Below, in pieces: positions 47,490-59,913 of a stretch of DNA of 64,000 nt. Below the pieces are notes generated by a model. The model worked only from the letters and a program-made list of their open reading frames with translations. It made no database searches and was not told the origin of the DNA. Numbering within the stretch: position 1 is the first letter of the stretch; every line of letters starts with the position of its first letter. The DNA lies in contig JANBQC010000016.1 of NCBI GenBank assembly GCA_027576995.1, positions 63,441-127,440 on the forward strand. The letters are read 5' to 3'. The position numbers and the translations under genes were made by a program. Origin of the DNA: Dimargaris cristalligena (Eukaryota; Kickxellomycota; Dimargaritomycetes; Dimargaritales; Dimargaritaceae).

Positions 47490-48593
47490 AGAGGGGGATC
47501 GAATAGCAGCGTCCATGGCCTATGGACATTGATATATAATATTGTCCTTATTATGTTTTTGGAAAAAATGATTCAATTTTCGGAGTTTCCATTTCCAACT
47601 TTGGGAGGATTGGATGCTTGATTATTAGGCCAGCGATTCTTCCCAGGCCGGGCCACCCCCTCCATCATTATATATACTTCATTGGTACGATTTCGTCATG
47701 GATCTTCCCCCTCCGTTCTCTAATTTGCCATTCGTGGTACTGTACCGTAAGGTCTGCTAATAAGCATCCGGGTGGTCTGGGTGACACCATGCGAAATATA
47801 GAAAGCCGAATGGGAGAAGAGGGCACCATATACCATAATATCCGTCGGTAGGGGCTTGAAAGTGCGGTGTTTCGTCATGTGCCCGCCCAAAATTTACAAA
47901 AAAATAAATAAAACAAAACACAACACAACACAACACAGCAACAACACAGCAACAACATTCAAGCCCCCCTCCTTCCTGTCTCTCCATAAATATTATTTTG
48001 GTCTTTGAACAAGGAGTGCCTGTTCGTGAGTTTTTGGCCTGTGATGAGATACAACGAGCTTCGTGTGGCAATTCGGCCAATACTGTGTTATTTTTTGTTG
48101 TTTTGAACAGTAGTCCCTTTATCCATATAGGGTGACAGAGAAGATATATAAGGGCAACCTTAACCAAAGTTGAACAGGCTTGGCAGATGGGCTGAGGTGG
48201 TCAGTGCAGAGGGCAAGGTGAAATTAAAATAAAAGGGGCGGGGGTGTTTATGATTTGGCATCTGAGGGAAGGGGGAAAGTGCGTGCGAATAGGTCGACGA
48301 GGGGTGGGTAAACAACTCGTCGGGTCCTGTGAATTGTGGTAAATAAACTTAGGTTTATATAAACGTAGCGAAATTGGAAATACAAGAATGGAGAGGGGGA
48401 GGGATGACATGGGGTGTAAAAGTAAAAGATAAGTAGAGCGGTGGCAATATTGTGTGGACAGAGTCATGAAGCAGAATGTGATAGACTAGGGATATACATC
48501 CGTAATAGGGGACGAAAAGTAACGAAGGAGCTAGTAAGGGTCTTGGGATGTGTAGGAAGGTCACGATCAAAATGAATCGAATCGAATTTCGAA

Positions 48594-50513
48594 CTAATTA
48601 TCCTCCTCGGCGGCCGGTTCTTCGGTTTGGGGTGTGGTGGTTTTATTCGCTTCCGGACGGGTACCGCTGGGATCCGACAGCGACTGAACTGGGAAGGGCG
48701 TGGTAGGCTTGGGATGGTCGGCGTAAGTTTCGTCGTGGTCGATGGTTTGGCCGTCGGGTTTGCGGTAAATGGTGATTTCCTGCTGCTTAAAGTACCGGCG
48801 GTTTTCTTCGTCAATCAGGACTAGGTTGAGGTAGTAGCGCGTAGAGAACTTCTTGTTGACATCGCGGTAGGTGGGTGTAAGCTCAAACCCGCCAAGGAAT
48901 AGCCGGATGGGGATGGTCTCGCCTAGTGGGTTTTACACATAGGGGTTTAAGTGGGGTTATCGAGAGCGACCGGTATGACAAATAAGTAAGAGGAGTTAAT
49001 GACATAATCAAATTAAGGGGGGAAATGCACGAATGGCCGGTTCAATTATGAAAAGGAATATTAAAGAGTGGCCAGTTGGGGCCTTATACTGCAATGGCTA
49101 TACCATATCCTTATAAACAAGTGGGGGGGGTCAACTTACCTCGAACGGGGGCACCGTCCATAATCTCGAATTTGGTGATCGTTTCGCTTTCATTATACTG
49201 ATTGGGTGCGGCACCGGTAGTTTCCCGTCTAATAATCGACAGTTCCATGTGTTTGATTTTAATGCGGACCAGCAAAAAGTAGATTTTGCCTACAATGACA
49301 TCTTTCAGGCTGTATTTGGACTTATTGTATTCGAATTCGATGTGGAGGCAGTCTTCGATACCCACCTCCATTTTGATGGAGTTGTTGATTTCGGGGGGCA
49401 TGCGGTACGAATACACCCAGAGGTCGCGCTCTTTCATGAGATCGCCGAAGCGACGCGATATGGTGGCCCGGATATAGTACCGTAGCTTCACGTTGATGCC
49501 GTGGTAGCTTTCGAATTGTTTTTCGACGTTTTTGAATTCAAAATCATAGGTGGCGTTCTGGCGCATTTCACCGGGAACCGCCAGCTCCTGGACCAGGGAG
49601 GTGAACTCGTAGCGGTTACCGCGGTCGTAGAAAAGCTCTATGGGTGGGCGCAGGGACAGTTGGGATGGGGGTAAGCATGGTGTATGCGGCATTAGAGGCG
49701 GTCATTAGGACGTGCCGTCAACTAATTAATCCAAGAGACCAGGGAACTGCATTCGGAATAGAGGGGTGCCTAGATTGGATATGACTTACCAATTGATCCG
49801 ACAAACTCGACTTTGATGCCGTTATGTTCGAGTTTTCGACCGTCCTTGACCCGAACAATTACCTACATCCGGATGTAGAGGTGAATGGCGGAGGATAATA
49901 GTTAGTATTCGAGGTTTTTTTTTAATGGAGATGACCTAATTTCGGGGGGATTATAGGGCACCTCTGACTCGATCTAATGATTTGATTGAGGGTAAGGGCG
50001 AGGTGGGTGGGGCGGAATGCTAGCTTGCTTAAGCGCCAAGCGAGAGTGAGTCGACTTACTTTACCGGCTACGGTTTCCCCGTCGTAATAGAGGGGCATTT
50101 TCTCCCGACGCTCCTTGTCGACGCGCACGTCCACGAGCTGGCGCTCATTCTGGTTGTTGAAAAGAATCTGGATTTCGGCAGGGGTGCCGAAACCGAATAA
50201 ACTCTGGAAGGCCAGGAAAGTGGGTATATGCAAATGGAAGACGGTGGGGGGGGGTTAGTTAGGAGGGTTGCTGGATGCGAAGATGGTGGTGAAAGTCACA
50301 GGGGCGCCAGTAGTATATGCCGTCCGTTGCATAAGGGTCAAACTTCATGGACCGGATGTAAGGTGGTTTTCCCTTCCGGTAGATGACGACGGTAGGGTGA
50401 AGGGGAGCTTGACGGAATGGGCCAGTCGCCGAATGAGGTCAGTCCTGTCCTTCCCTTCCCTTCGACGGCTTGGGCGGGAACAAATGTTGAGGCTTACTTA
50501 CAGCGACAGACAT
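48594..50513 (-). CDS. VPS26: Retromer subunit Vps26
   Basis: Arrestin-fold subunit of the retromer cargo-recognition complex (with Vps35 and Vps29), recycling receptors from endosomes to the Golgi. Five exons on the - strand: 50502-50513 (only 12 bases, encoding MSVA), 50060-50203, 49790-49862, 49140-49637 and 48594-48922, giving 351 residues with consistent phases and GTAAGT-type donors. Family signatures run in order: [101 protein letters not shown] and [20 protein letters not shown]. The C-terminal tail is Pro/Thr/Glu-rich and divergent. The tiny first exon rests on the ATG, a GTAAGT donor and a frame that joins directly to SLFGFG; an alternative start in unseen sequence is possible. Confidence 0.93.
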
Positions 50514-52501
50514 TAGGCAGCCGCACTAGACTTATAAGTGGGAAATGTAATACGAGGTAAGGATGTACTAGAAGGGAGAGGTTGGTTGGAATGAATTAAC
50601 AGGGAATGAAGGATGTACAAGGCAATGGAGCAAAGGTGAACCAAGATGGGCAATTGGCTTGGCTGTAACCACTAGAACTGGCTTGGGGACTTCGGCATTG
50701 ACATAGACTCTGACGCTGACCATGGGACGGTTCTACCGCTGGCATTGTGTAGTTGGAATTCAGTGGAATGTCTGAAGCCGCATTTCTCTTGGCGCCTACT
50801 CGTTACGCAGGTTACGAATACGTGCGCAGTTGGCTATGGTTAAGGCTATGGCTCTAGAAGACTAGCTGTTGTCTATTGTTCAAACCATATTTTGGTCAGC
50901 AGTCCGTCTATCCAAGGCAATGGAACCGCCTCGCACTACTAGACATGTCCCCCAAGATGGACTGAACCGGCATGGTAATAACTGAAGAGGAGGAGGTCAA
51001 ATCAGGAGCCCAGGGGCACTTAAATCCCCCGCGTTCCTGTAAGACACGTGTAGAGACGGTGATTATTATGACTCATGCCCCTTCTACGGACTGGAATGCC
51101 ACTAGAGCAGCTCAAGAGAAAACTCTAGATACTTACGACAGGTGAAACGTGGTCTCAGCCCTTTTAATCCGATCCCCAGGGTCGTCAACCGGACCCGCTG
51201 CCGTCAACTTGGCTATGCAATTATGGGTTATTTGGGGCTAGTTTGATGGGTACTGGGCTAGGCGATGTACGAGAGCCCGAACACGGCCGAGGACGGGGAC
51301 ATATACATGGACGACGCCATACAGTAATCGCTGGGCCCAATGTACTCCGCTTGCATCGGGTGAAACTCTGTGCCGCTGCATGCCGTGCGCAAGGGTTTTT
51401 CTAGGCCATATTGACAGGCTGCATTCCCTTTGGGTTTCTCGTTGCCCTTGGGCAGTCCGGTCTTTGGAGTTCATTCCGTCATTTCGTATTGTTCATTGGA
51501 TACAATTGGGTACGGGAGGAGAGGGATACTGCCCCGTTACGCCGACTCAGGTGGAGGGTGTCGTTTTCAGTAGGAGCTTCTAATGTATTATAGATGATCT
51601 AATGTTTGCCCCCCCCCTCTCTATGCTCATCCAGCTGGTTTTAGTTGGCGAGTGGAGTTGTCATTCGACCGAGGGTATTTATTACATCCATCCATACATA
51701 CATACATACATAACACGCTATACTATACTGGTGGGTGGGTGAGTCTAGGGGGTTCGGACACCTTTAGGGGCGATGCGACCATGTCTCATTCACGCCCTGA
51801 TTCGAAGGACCGGTCCAGCTAGTTGAAGCACTATTGGTGGAAAAACGCACAAGATGTGCGCGGCCTTGCGATAGGTTCGGAGCCGGACCGGGGTAACATA
51901 GTCAAAGTGATGACGAGCACCCTACCATAATACAGAGAGAGAGGGCTCTTCTTTGGTTCCTCCTCACCCAGTTCCCGCCATTGGAACACCCCCCCCACAT
52001 TACACATTGTGCTGCCCCTTGGATGTCTCTCCATAGGGGCACACGGTATTGTGGGTGATCTGCGTGTATCTCCTTGGCTGAGAGGTATCTTCCCCCTTCT
52101 TTCTATTTCTTCTCTTTCCTGTATCCATTTATTTCATTAATTCGTCGCTTTGACGTTTCTAATTATTAGTAGTTATTTGTATATAGATAGAACGGGCTTA
52201 TTTAATATCCACGAAGAAAACGCCCTGCCATTTTCCACATACACACACACACATTCACACTCCCATCGGGGCGGTGCATAACCTTATTTAGCTATTTCAG
52301 GCCCTCTCTTCAGCTTATCCAAAGGGGTTTGTGACACCGTTTTCCGTTTGTAGCCGTCGCTGTTTCCTGGTCTTTTCTTTTACGCACTCCCTTGCGACCC
52401 ACCCCGCCTTTTCGTCGAGTAAAGCTATTCCCAGGCCCACGCCGACGACGTCTGTATCCTCTTCCCCCACTTACCACACCGCTACCCCATAGGTTACTCC
52501 A
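50514..52501. other. Divergent intergenic region
   Basis: About 2 kb between the divergent VPS26 and UPF0014 genes. A CATA/ATACATAC tract lies near 51686-51711. The last 450 bases are pyrimidine-rich on the + strand. No gene seen. Confidence 0.5.
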
Positions 52502-52507
52502 TATAAA
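52502..52507 (+). promoter_or_regulatory. Candidate TATA box for the UPF0014 gene
   Basis: CATATAAAGG context about 325 bases upstream of the ATG. Motif evidence only. Confidence 0.3.
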
Positions 52508-52831
52508 GGTCGCCTCGCAAGCAACTTGGCTTCCTTCCGTTGAACCTTTTTAGCTGCAATCGTCTTGCCTCTTCCCTGTAGACCAAGTGCCGTCTTGTAG
52601 ATTCACTCGCTGCCAGTTCGCATTCGCCCTTTTCCCGCGCACTCTCGATCGTTATAGCTGCCCCAAGAGTCCATTGCCGTGGTCAACATCGGTTCGTCGC
52701 TGTCCACCCACCTATTACTTCATTACAAGGGCCTCTAGCCGCTCGTGTTATTTCGTTTGGTGCATTCACCTCGCTAGTTATATATACATACCACGCTCCA
52801 GTATCCTCAGTGTCAAACGTGCTCCTCCACC

Positions 52832-54322
52832 ATGTCAGCAGGGTTTCCCGGTCGGCTGGCTACCACCAGCCCGGCTTGCCATAAAAGACAACTTAGCCTG
52901 GCCTATCTTTTACTAGGGGTATTAGTGGCCCTGGTGGTCTTTAGAGCTCCGGCTGCGGTAGTGGCCAACTCAGTCGTCCCCCACGATCGGTCATTAGTAT
53001 ATCATAGTTCGATTGACGCCGGCCCTGGCTATTCTTCCGACCCCACCGTGTGTCCGTGCGCGCTACCCCTCCCTCCCTCTTCTCCCCAATTCGCCAACTC
53101 AATTCTCTTCGGTGCTGATGGATTTTGGGACGTCCCGTCCCCCCCGTCGGCCCGTCCGGTCGTTTTATTAGCCGGGGCTTCGCAGCCCGAGGCCGACGAG
53201 CCCCCCGAAATGCGCACGGGTCCATTATCGTGGATGAATGTAGCCATTGCGTCGGGTTTGATGGTGATCGACGGCATCATCTCCATCGTGATGGGATTGC
53301 ACCTAGAGAACACCCTCTTAGTCTCCGCGGTGCGCTGCCTGGTCCAGCTCACCATCATGGGCTTCCTCTTGGAGGACGTTTTTGCCACCCGGAACCCCCT
53401 GTTGGTGCTGGCCATGAGTAGTTTCCTCATTATTATGGCTACCTACGAAACCGTGTTTTCCAAATGCAAGCGGCGTCACACTGGTATGGTCTTCTCCGTG
53501 CTCAGTTCGCTGTGCATCAGTACCATTGCCGTGTCGTCCATCGGCGGGATGTATGCCCTTAATGCCCGGCCCTTCTGGTACCCGTACAAGTTTATCCCCA
53601 CCCTCGGCATGCTGCTCGGTAATTGTATGACCGGCACGGCCTTGGGTCTCAACACCTGCCTGACATCCGCCACCGAAAACAAAGAGCGCATCGAGAGCTA
53701 TCTGTCCATGGGGGCCAGTCGCTGGGAGGCCGTTCGTCCGGTAGCCATCGAGGCCATCCGTAACGCCATGTTGCCTACCCTGAATAACATGAGCATCATG
53801 GGCCTCATTTCCATCCCTGGTATGATGACCGGTCAGATTCTCGGCGGGGTCCCCGTACTCGATGCGGTCAAATACCAACAAATCATCATGTTTATGATTG
53901 CCGCCTCCACCGCCATGGGCTCCTTAGCCGCCGTCCTGATTTGCCTCCACACCGTTATTGACAAGACCCACCGGTTACGACTCGACCGGATTTACGTATC
54001 GGGTTCGCTCCTCATGCGGGAACGCAAGGGACTGAAGCGGACTACCCGCTTCTTCTTCGGCGCAGGCTCGAGTCCCGTATCGTCATCCAGTGATGAGCTA
54101 TGTACTGCTGAATTCGACCGGAAACAGCGTACGGCGGCTTCACCACCCCCGAGTCGCTGGTTCGGCAGCCGATTGGGATCGGCCCTCAAACTCGCCTTCT
54201 GGGACTATCCGCGTCAGCGTTGGAGTGGCCTCAGCAGGGGTCGGTGGGCCCGGAGGCATACCGATCAGGGCGATGAAGGATGTGGTAGCGAGGTCAACGA
54301 ACGTTCCCGCCTCGTAGTTTAA
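52832..54322 (+). CDS. UPF0014 family membrane protein (FetB/ALS3-like)
   Basis: Intronless, 496 residues. The conserved core at about residues 130-390 has several membrane helices and the family motifs VRCLVQLTIMGFLLEDVF, GNCMTGTALGLN and SIPGMMTGQILGG. Bacterial members (FetB/YbbM) pair with an ABC ATPase for metal export, and the plant member ALS3 is linked to aluminium tolerance, so a transport role is likely but the substrate is unknown. Compared with the roughly 260-residue bacterial proteins, this one has an N-terminal extension with an extra hydrophobic segment (about residues 21-46, possible signal anchor), a Ser/Pro-rich linker, and a basic Ser/Arg-rich C-terminal tail of about 100 residues. 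No ABC ATPase partner gene is in the window. Confidence 0.88.
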   Translation: MSAGFPGRLATTSPACHKRQLSLAYLLLGVLVALVVFRAPAAVVANSVVPHDRSLVYHSSIDAGPGYSSDPTVCPCALPLPPSSPQFANSILFGADGFWDVPSPPSARPVVLLAGASQPEADEPPEMRTGPLSWMNVAIASGLMVIDGIISIVMGLHLENTLLVSAVRCLVQLTIMGFLLEDVFATRNPLLVLAMSSFLIIMATYETVFSKCKRRHTGMVFSVLSSLCISTIAVSSIGGMYALNARPFWYPYKFIPTLGMLLGNCMTGTALGLNTCLTSATENKERIESYLSMGASRWEAVRPVAIEAIRNAMLPTLNNMSIMGLISIPGMMTGQILGGVPVLDAVKYQQIIMFMIAASTAMGSLAAVLICLHTVIDKTHRLRLDRIYVSGSLLMRERKGLKRTTRFFFGAGSSPVSSSSDELCTAEFDRKQRTAASPPPSRWFGSRLGSALKLAFWDYPRQRWSGLSRGRWARRHTDQGDEGCGSEVNERSRLVV

Positions 54323-55212
54323 ATTAACCAAGGATACACCTACACACCCCAAAAACGGAGGGAGGGGGGTCGTGATCGTGTAGGGGGTATAATATGGGTA
54401 TCCAATCTCCGTATTTTTCATTTTTGTTTTAAAAAAAGCGATGCCTAATTTTCCTACCGTCTCCTGTTGAATTCTTTGAAATTCCACTAGCAAGCCAGTT
54501 TTCGACTGCCCCCGGTCTGTTCATGTATAATCGCAGCTACAAACAACCTTGTCCCCAAACATTAGAGCCAATTTATCTAACTCTCACTTCCGTGTTGCAA
54601 TTCGCGAAATCTGTTATTTACTACCCCCGCCATTATTGTTTACCCGTGGTTTTTAGGCTTCTGTAGCATGTATTTTTGTATTATTGGCATATTCCAGATA
54701 AACCACTTATTATTTTATACTTGTTTTGTTTTTTTTAATATTCCTCATTTCCCGTTAATATTTGCATCACATTGGACCCCGATCGCTTCTTTTGACTCGT
54801 GCGATCCATCTGACCGGGTTATATTGCATTTACTATATATCCACCTGATGTTTCAAATCCCCACACACAACCTCGCCGCCACCCCACTCTGGCCTTTATT
54901 TCTTTTAAATAATAATAAAATGGTAAATCGAGCACTTATTAAGATGGCGACATCACGTGACCGTTTAATCGATTGGAAATCAATGAATCTTGCTGATATT
55001 AATTGGCAGTAGAAGGAGGAAGGCCAAATGCCATAAGCATAGTGCAAAATTTCTAGTTTAAACCATTGAATTCAACCTTGAGATTTCCTCGAGAGTTTTA
55101 CATCCATTCATTTCAGCAGTATAAGTTCATTGTACCTCTTTTTGTTTTTCGCCTGAACCACGGAACACATTGCCCTAGTGGCTGTCCCCCCTCATTCCAC
55201 AACCTGCTGCCC
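54323..55212. other. Intergenic region
   Basis: About 0.9 kb, AT-rich on both strands from 54400 to 55060. No gene seen. It holds the UPF0014 3' end and the promoter of the S9A-like gene. Confidence 0.5.
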
Positions 55213-58200
55213 ATGCTTAGACACGCTTTACACCAGGGCTTTGGCGCACGAGGCAAGGGCCGTTGTTCCCTAATGCGCACAACCTGGTGCTTGGCCCGTA
55301 CCCAATCGACCACCACTACCACCGCCACCACCACCACCACTACGCAACGCTCCACCCATGCCATTAACAGCCTCGACTCCGCCAGTCCCCGGGCCCCGGA
55401 CCTCGTTCTCCGGGGCTCGATCCCCAAACCGGTCAACCAAATGTACGTGCAGCCCTCCGTGCGCCTGCCCGTCACCCGCCGGCTCGGCCCCGACTGCCAC
55501 TTTACCGATCGGTTCGAGTATCTCCAGCGGCCCATCGAACCCATTTCCCTCTCCTACCGGGACCAGGAATCGGCCTACACGGTCCAGAACTTGGCCACCT
55601 TTAATGGGTCCCGGCAGTTCTTTTTGAATCGCGTGTGGCATTACCACCGGTTCGATCAGATCCGGCGCCCTCTAAGGATGCACCATCCCGTCCTGCCCCA
55701 GTGGCTCTATTATACGGAACGGCGCCGGCCGGCCGGGTCAACAATGGTGACGGATAAAGCTACATCGACAGCCAGTGCGAAGTCCACCCCACCATCGTCG
55801 GGTCAGGAGCCGGTTAATCCCCAAGACTCAACCCCCGAATCCCAGGGATCGTCCATTCGGCTATACCGGGTTTGGCAGGGGGGAAGCAGTAGTCAGGGGA
55901 GTGGTCAGTCAGATACGTTGGTAAGAGTGAAGGGTAAACCCGAGCTTCTGTACGATTCATCCCTGCATTCGGCTAACCAGAGCTATTTCCACGAAATCCG
56001 CCTTTGTCCCACGAATCCCTCCCTGTTCGCGGTTGTCTACAAGCGCTATAAGGATTTCCGGACGTTGGTCAACGAGCACCAAACCATGGTCTATAAGATT
56101 GACGAACAGACTTCACAAGCCACAATGGTAGGTACTTAGAAACACAGAAATGCCCAAATCCTTGGTTCGTGCCCACTTGGGCGCTTGTTATAGGGAAAGC
56201 CCACCACTACTCTGGCCCTACACTATTTCCGACTTGGTATTTATATATATATATATATATATATATTTGCTATGCGTTAAAAATCCGATGCCATGCACAG
56301 GTCATTAATGTTCTAAATACCGGTGACGTTATCTGGAACCCTAACGGAAAATCGGTCTTTGTGATTAAAAACGCCGAGGATGAAACCGGCAAGGTAAGTA
56401 TTGCCAAATGACTGTCTTTGTCCCCCCTACTCATGATAACTAGAACAATTTTACCGACACTACTGGTAGATATATTATTATCGGCAGTCTAAATATATAT
56501 TTCTGGAAAACATTAATACTGCCACTGGATTGCACTTAATACTTCCTTATTTGCTAACACTCCATTATTGGTGCTTTACCCTTTCTTTTCTTCCTCTATG
56601 CATCAGCTCCATCTGCATGAAATTACAGCTAAGCAGTCAATAGCAAAGCAAGAATCGCGATTAATGCCTCTACATCCATCCCAAAGCGACAGCGATTCCT
56701 TCAATTTGGGAATCACGAGTGACGGTGTAAGTTTTGCATATCCCCTGGGGATTACGGTATCAATAGACTCTTCCTTAACCAGTCCGATTATTTTACTTCC
56801 AACCCATCTATTTTTCGAATACTTTGGCCGGCCTTCATAGCGCGCTTTATATATATAGCACCTGTCCCTACTTTACATGGTGCCCCGTCCATTAAATTGG
56901 CTTGCATTTTCTGGCTGTACTAACCATCCATCGGATTGCCCCTGCTCCGGTATTCTGGCGACTTCTTCCTCTACAACTAGAAATTCCTCTACACAAGTAC
57001 GTACAGTCCAGAAGGCACTCAAGTCGTTTGGTGTCCTCTCACTGATGCTGACGGCCGGTCTATCCACCCCGACTTTGTAAAAAAAGGCCAACCGGTAACT
57101 TTCCCTGTTAACTACTGGGATCTCCGTATCGACTCGAACCAGGTAAATACATTCATAATAATTAAGGTTATTGGTATGGTGGTGTTCAAGGATATCTCCA
57201 TGACCTACCCTACTTCATATCTTCAGCGGAATTTTTCCTTGAAGGGAATTCGAGAGGATAGGTGACTGGGTAACCTCGCCAAAAGTAGGTACTATATTGT
57301 TGAACCTATTCGACATCTCTTCGCCGATTCCTTGGCACCTTACTTTTACCAAGGCTTATTTACATATTTATTTATTTTTTTGGACTTTGGCCAATTCCTA
57401 ATTCTACTGTTGTATTCCCACTACTTTAGGGCCAACTTTTTATAGTGAAAAATCGCCCAGATACTGGGGAGCCTATTATTTATAATGGCCCCCTCGCCGC
57501 TACGAGCGACAGCGCCCTCCAAAAATTTGCCCACCTCGCAGCCAACGAAACCATTACTTACCTCCGAGTATTCAAGGTAAGTCCCATTTGCATCACCCTA
57601 TTCCCATCACTTCCTATCCATAATCCCGTGATTTCGGGTACTGTTCAGTGTGTATTCTCCACGCCCTAGACGACTAATTAGCATTTTGGCTCATGTACTC
57701 TCTCGCCTCTGATTGTTGGATCGCCGGTTTTATACTCCTGCAGAACCACCTGGTCGTCTTCGGGGTCCGCGAGGGCAGCTCGTTCGTCCGCATCTTCGAT
57801 CTGCTACTCCCCCAGTCATGTGACATACCATCCGTCGACCACCCCTTACCGGAAAAATACGTCACTATTCACCCGGCCGTTGATCTGGCTTATGACAGTG
57901 ACATTCTGCAATTCTACTGCGAGTCCCCGCTGAGTGATATTCATTTGGTAGAGTTTGATATGCGTACCCAGAAGACCAACTTTATTGAGGGACCAACTAT
58001 CACAGGTAAGTAATATTAATTTAAGTCGCACTGCAGATATATTTATATACATTGATCGTATAGACAAAGCCATGCACTATGAGGTTCCTCGAAAAATACA
58101 TCATCGGCTCGGGTAGCTATGGAGGGGATGGCCTCGATTTGCAAGTGTGTGTTAGCGGAGTGGGCCTTCTGATGCACTGTTTGAGAAGAATCGACTCCCA

Positions 58201-59913
58201 TCATCCTACTTAAATTGTTACCCACCCCTGGCTTACTCTGGCCGACTTCGCCCGGCATTGCACTCCAAAATACAATGGTGCATTGACTTAATCCATATAT
58301 TCCCCGCTACTACTATTTCCATGATGTCACGGTTTGCCGGGGCTGGCTCATTTATAGGATTCGATCGTAGTCGCTACGAAGTGGCAATGGAGTACGCTCC
58401 AGCGAAGGAAGACGGGGTTAAAATCCCGATGTTGCTTGTTAAACAGGCCAATGAGCAATATCCTGGACCTCGGCCGACACTCGTCCACTCCAACGGTGCT
58501 TACGGCCAGATTATGCCCTTGGTCTTTGAACCGGAAAACATCATGCTGCTCCAGCGCGGCTGGAATCTAGCCTATCCCTTTATCAGGTAAGTGAATGGTA
58601 TAACCCACCTGAGTAATTTTTGGACCGACTGATTACTGATAGCCCAACAATTGTAGCCTTCATATGCTAACTTGATTTGTTTTGGTCATGGGACCCCCCC
58701 CCCACTCACCCACCCTCCCTTATTTGTATTGATATGTTACAGAGGTGGAGGCGAATGCGGCCAAAAATGGTACGAGGGTGGTGTCCGCGAACGTAAAGAC
58801 GTGGCGGCTCGTGATCTCATCCAATGTGCCAAGCACCTGATCGCCGAGGGCCACGCCGAACCGGGCCTGATGGGCCTAAACTGTATCAAAGGGGGCGGGT
58901 TTGTCGGAGGTATCGCCGTTCAAAAACGACCCCACCAATTCCGGGCCGTGACTATGGATACCCCTTTGGTAGACCCGTACCCCCTAACCGCTAAACTCGA
59001 CCCCATGGCCGCGGCCCCCGAACGCGTGGAATACGGTGACCCTCCCGCCGAATTAGCCGATCTAAAGCGCCCAAGTCAGAACCGGAACCAGAGTTGGAGT
59101 CGGAGTCAGGGCCAGAGACGGGGTGCCGAGCTCCCCGTCCCCTCGGTGTTCCAGCAGGTGTTGAACCTAACCCCTTATTACCGTCTACAGGATGTCAATG
59201 GTCAGGGAAATTTACGCCAACCTCCCCCCGGCGCGGCTATGGCCTCCCCCGTTTCCCCCAAGCTTCAGCGGACCGACTTCCGGGTTCCCCCGCCGGGTCT
59301 CCATTTAAAAAGGCAACGCCTGGTCGAAATATCCCAAACCATTGTACCCAAGGCCATTGCCCCTTTAGACTACCAAACGGCTATGCATGGCAGGGGTAAA
59401 CGCAACCCGGCCAACCAGCTTATTCGCATTCCCCGCAGTCTCCTGGAGCCCACGCAGGAAACCCAGGATACCGCCAAGTGGCCCACGATGTTTATCCATA
59501 CGGACTACCCCCAGAATCTGGATTTCCCCCACCACCGACCCGTCACGGAATACAGTCAGGTGCTGAAGTGGATGGCCTGTCTGCGGTCGTCGATCTTCCT
59601 CCACCGGTCCGGGCCGATTAAACGGACCCACGGGGAAATGGGCTTGAAAAAAACCCCCGAGACCATCACCACCACCACCGAACAAGTCGTCGACCCTACT
59701 ACGGTGGCGGCGGGTGAGAAATCGCCTCGGGTGAATATAGCCAATCCAGAGAAATTTGAAGCGGGCACCCAGCGGCTTTATTTGCTGGCGGGTCGACTTC
59801 ATCGGACGGACCGGGTGGGAGCCCGGTTCGCCATGCCCCAGCTCAATCGGACTAGTGCGTTGGCCATGTTGGTTAATGAAATTGAATACCATGCCTCGTG
59901 CAAGTCCAATTGA
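55213..59913 (+). CDS. Prolyl-oligopeptidase-family (S9A, oligopeptidase B-like) protein, predicted inactive, mitochondrial
   Basis: Eight exons: 55213-56127, 56301-56393, 56607-56726, 56981-57142, 57430-57576, 57744-58005, 58358-58586 and 58743-59913, giving 1,032 residues with matching phases. Residues 1-35 are basic, hydroxylated and lack acidic residues, a likely mitochondrial presequence, followed by a poly-Thr run. Propeller segments resemble oligopeptidase B (LNTGDVIWNPNGKSVFVI, FLYTSTYSPEG). The hydrolase domain has RSRYEVAMEYAPAKEDGVKIP, RGGGECGQKWYEGG and the nucleophile loop, which reads GGFVGG (residues 694-699) where active enzymes have GGSAGG, so Phe696 replaces Ser. The GHGG-type histidine motif is not recognisable, and a Gln/Arg/Pro-rich insertion follows EYGDP. 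This suggests a pseudo-peptidase. The frame is open 49 codons further upstream, but without an ATG. Confidence 0.82.
56241..56267. repeat. (TA)n microsatellite in S9A-like gene intron 1
   Basis: Alternating A/T tract of about 26 bases, some 35 bases before the 3' splice site. Confidence 0.95.

Larger units (their letters stand above)
44431..48593. other. Intergenic region
   Basis: About 4.1 kb with no recognised gene. It contains (TA)n at about 45691-45710, (TA)n/(AG)n at 45816-45856, (ATA)n at about 47463-47489 and an (AACAC)n-like tract at about 47914-47957. Open frames of 90-130 codons here show no domain or signal. Confidence 0.45.

Noticed and set aside
55066..55212. Upstream extension of the S9A-like frame
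   Set aside because: It starts at TTG, not ATG. The first ATG (55213) gives a good mitochondrial presequence.
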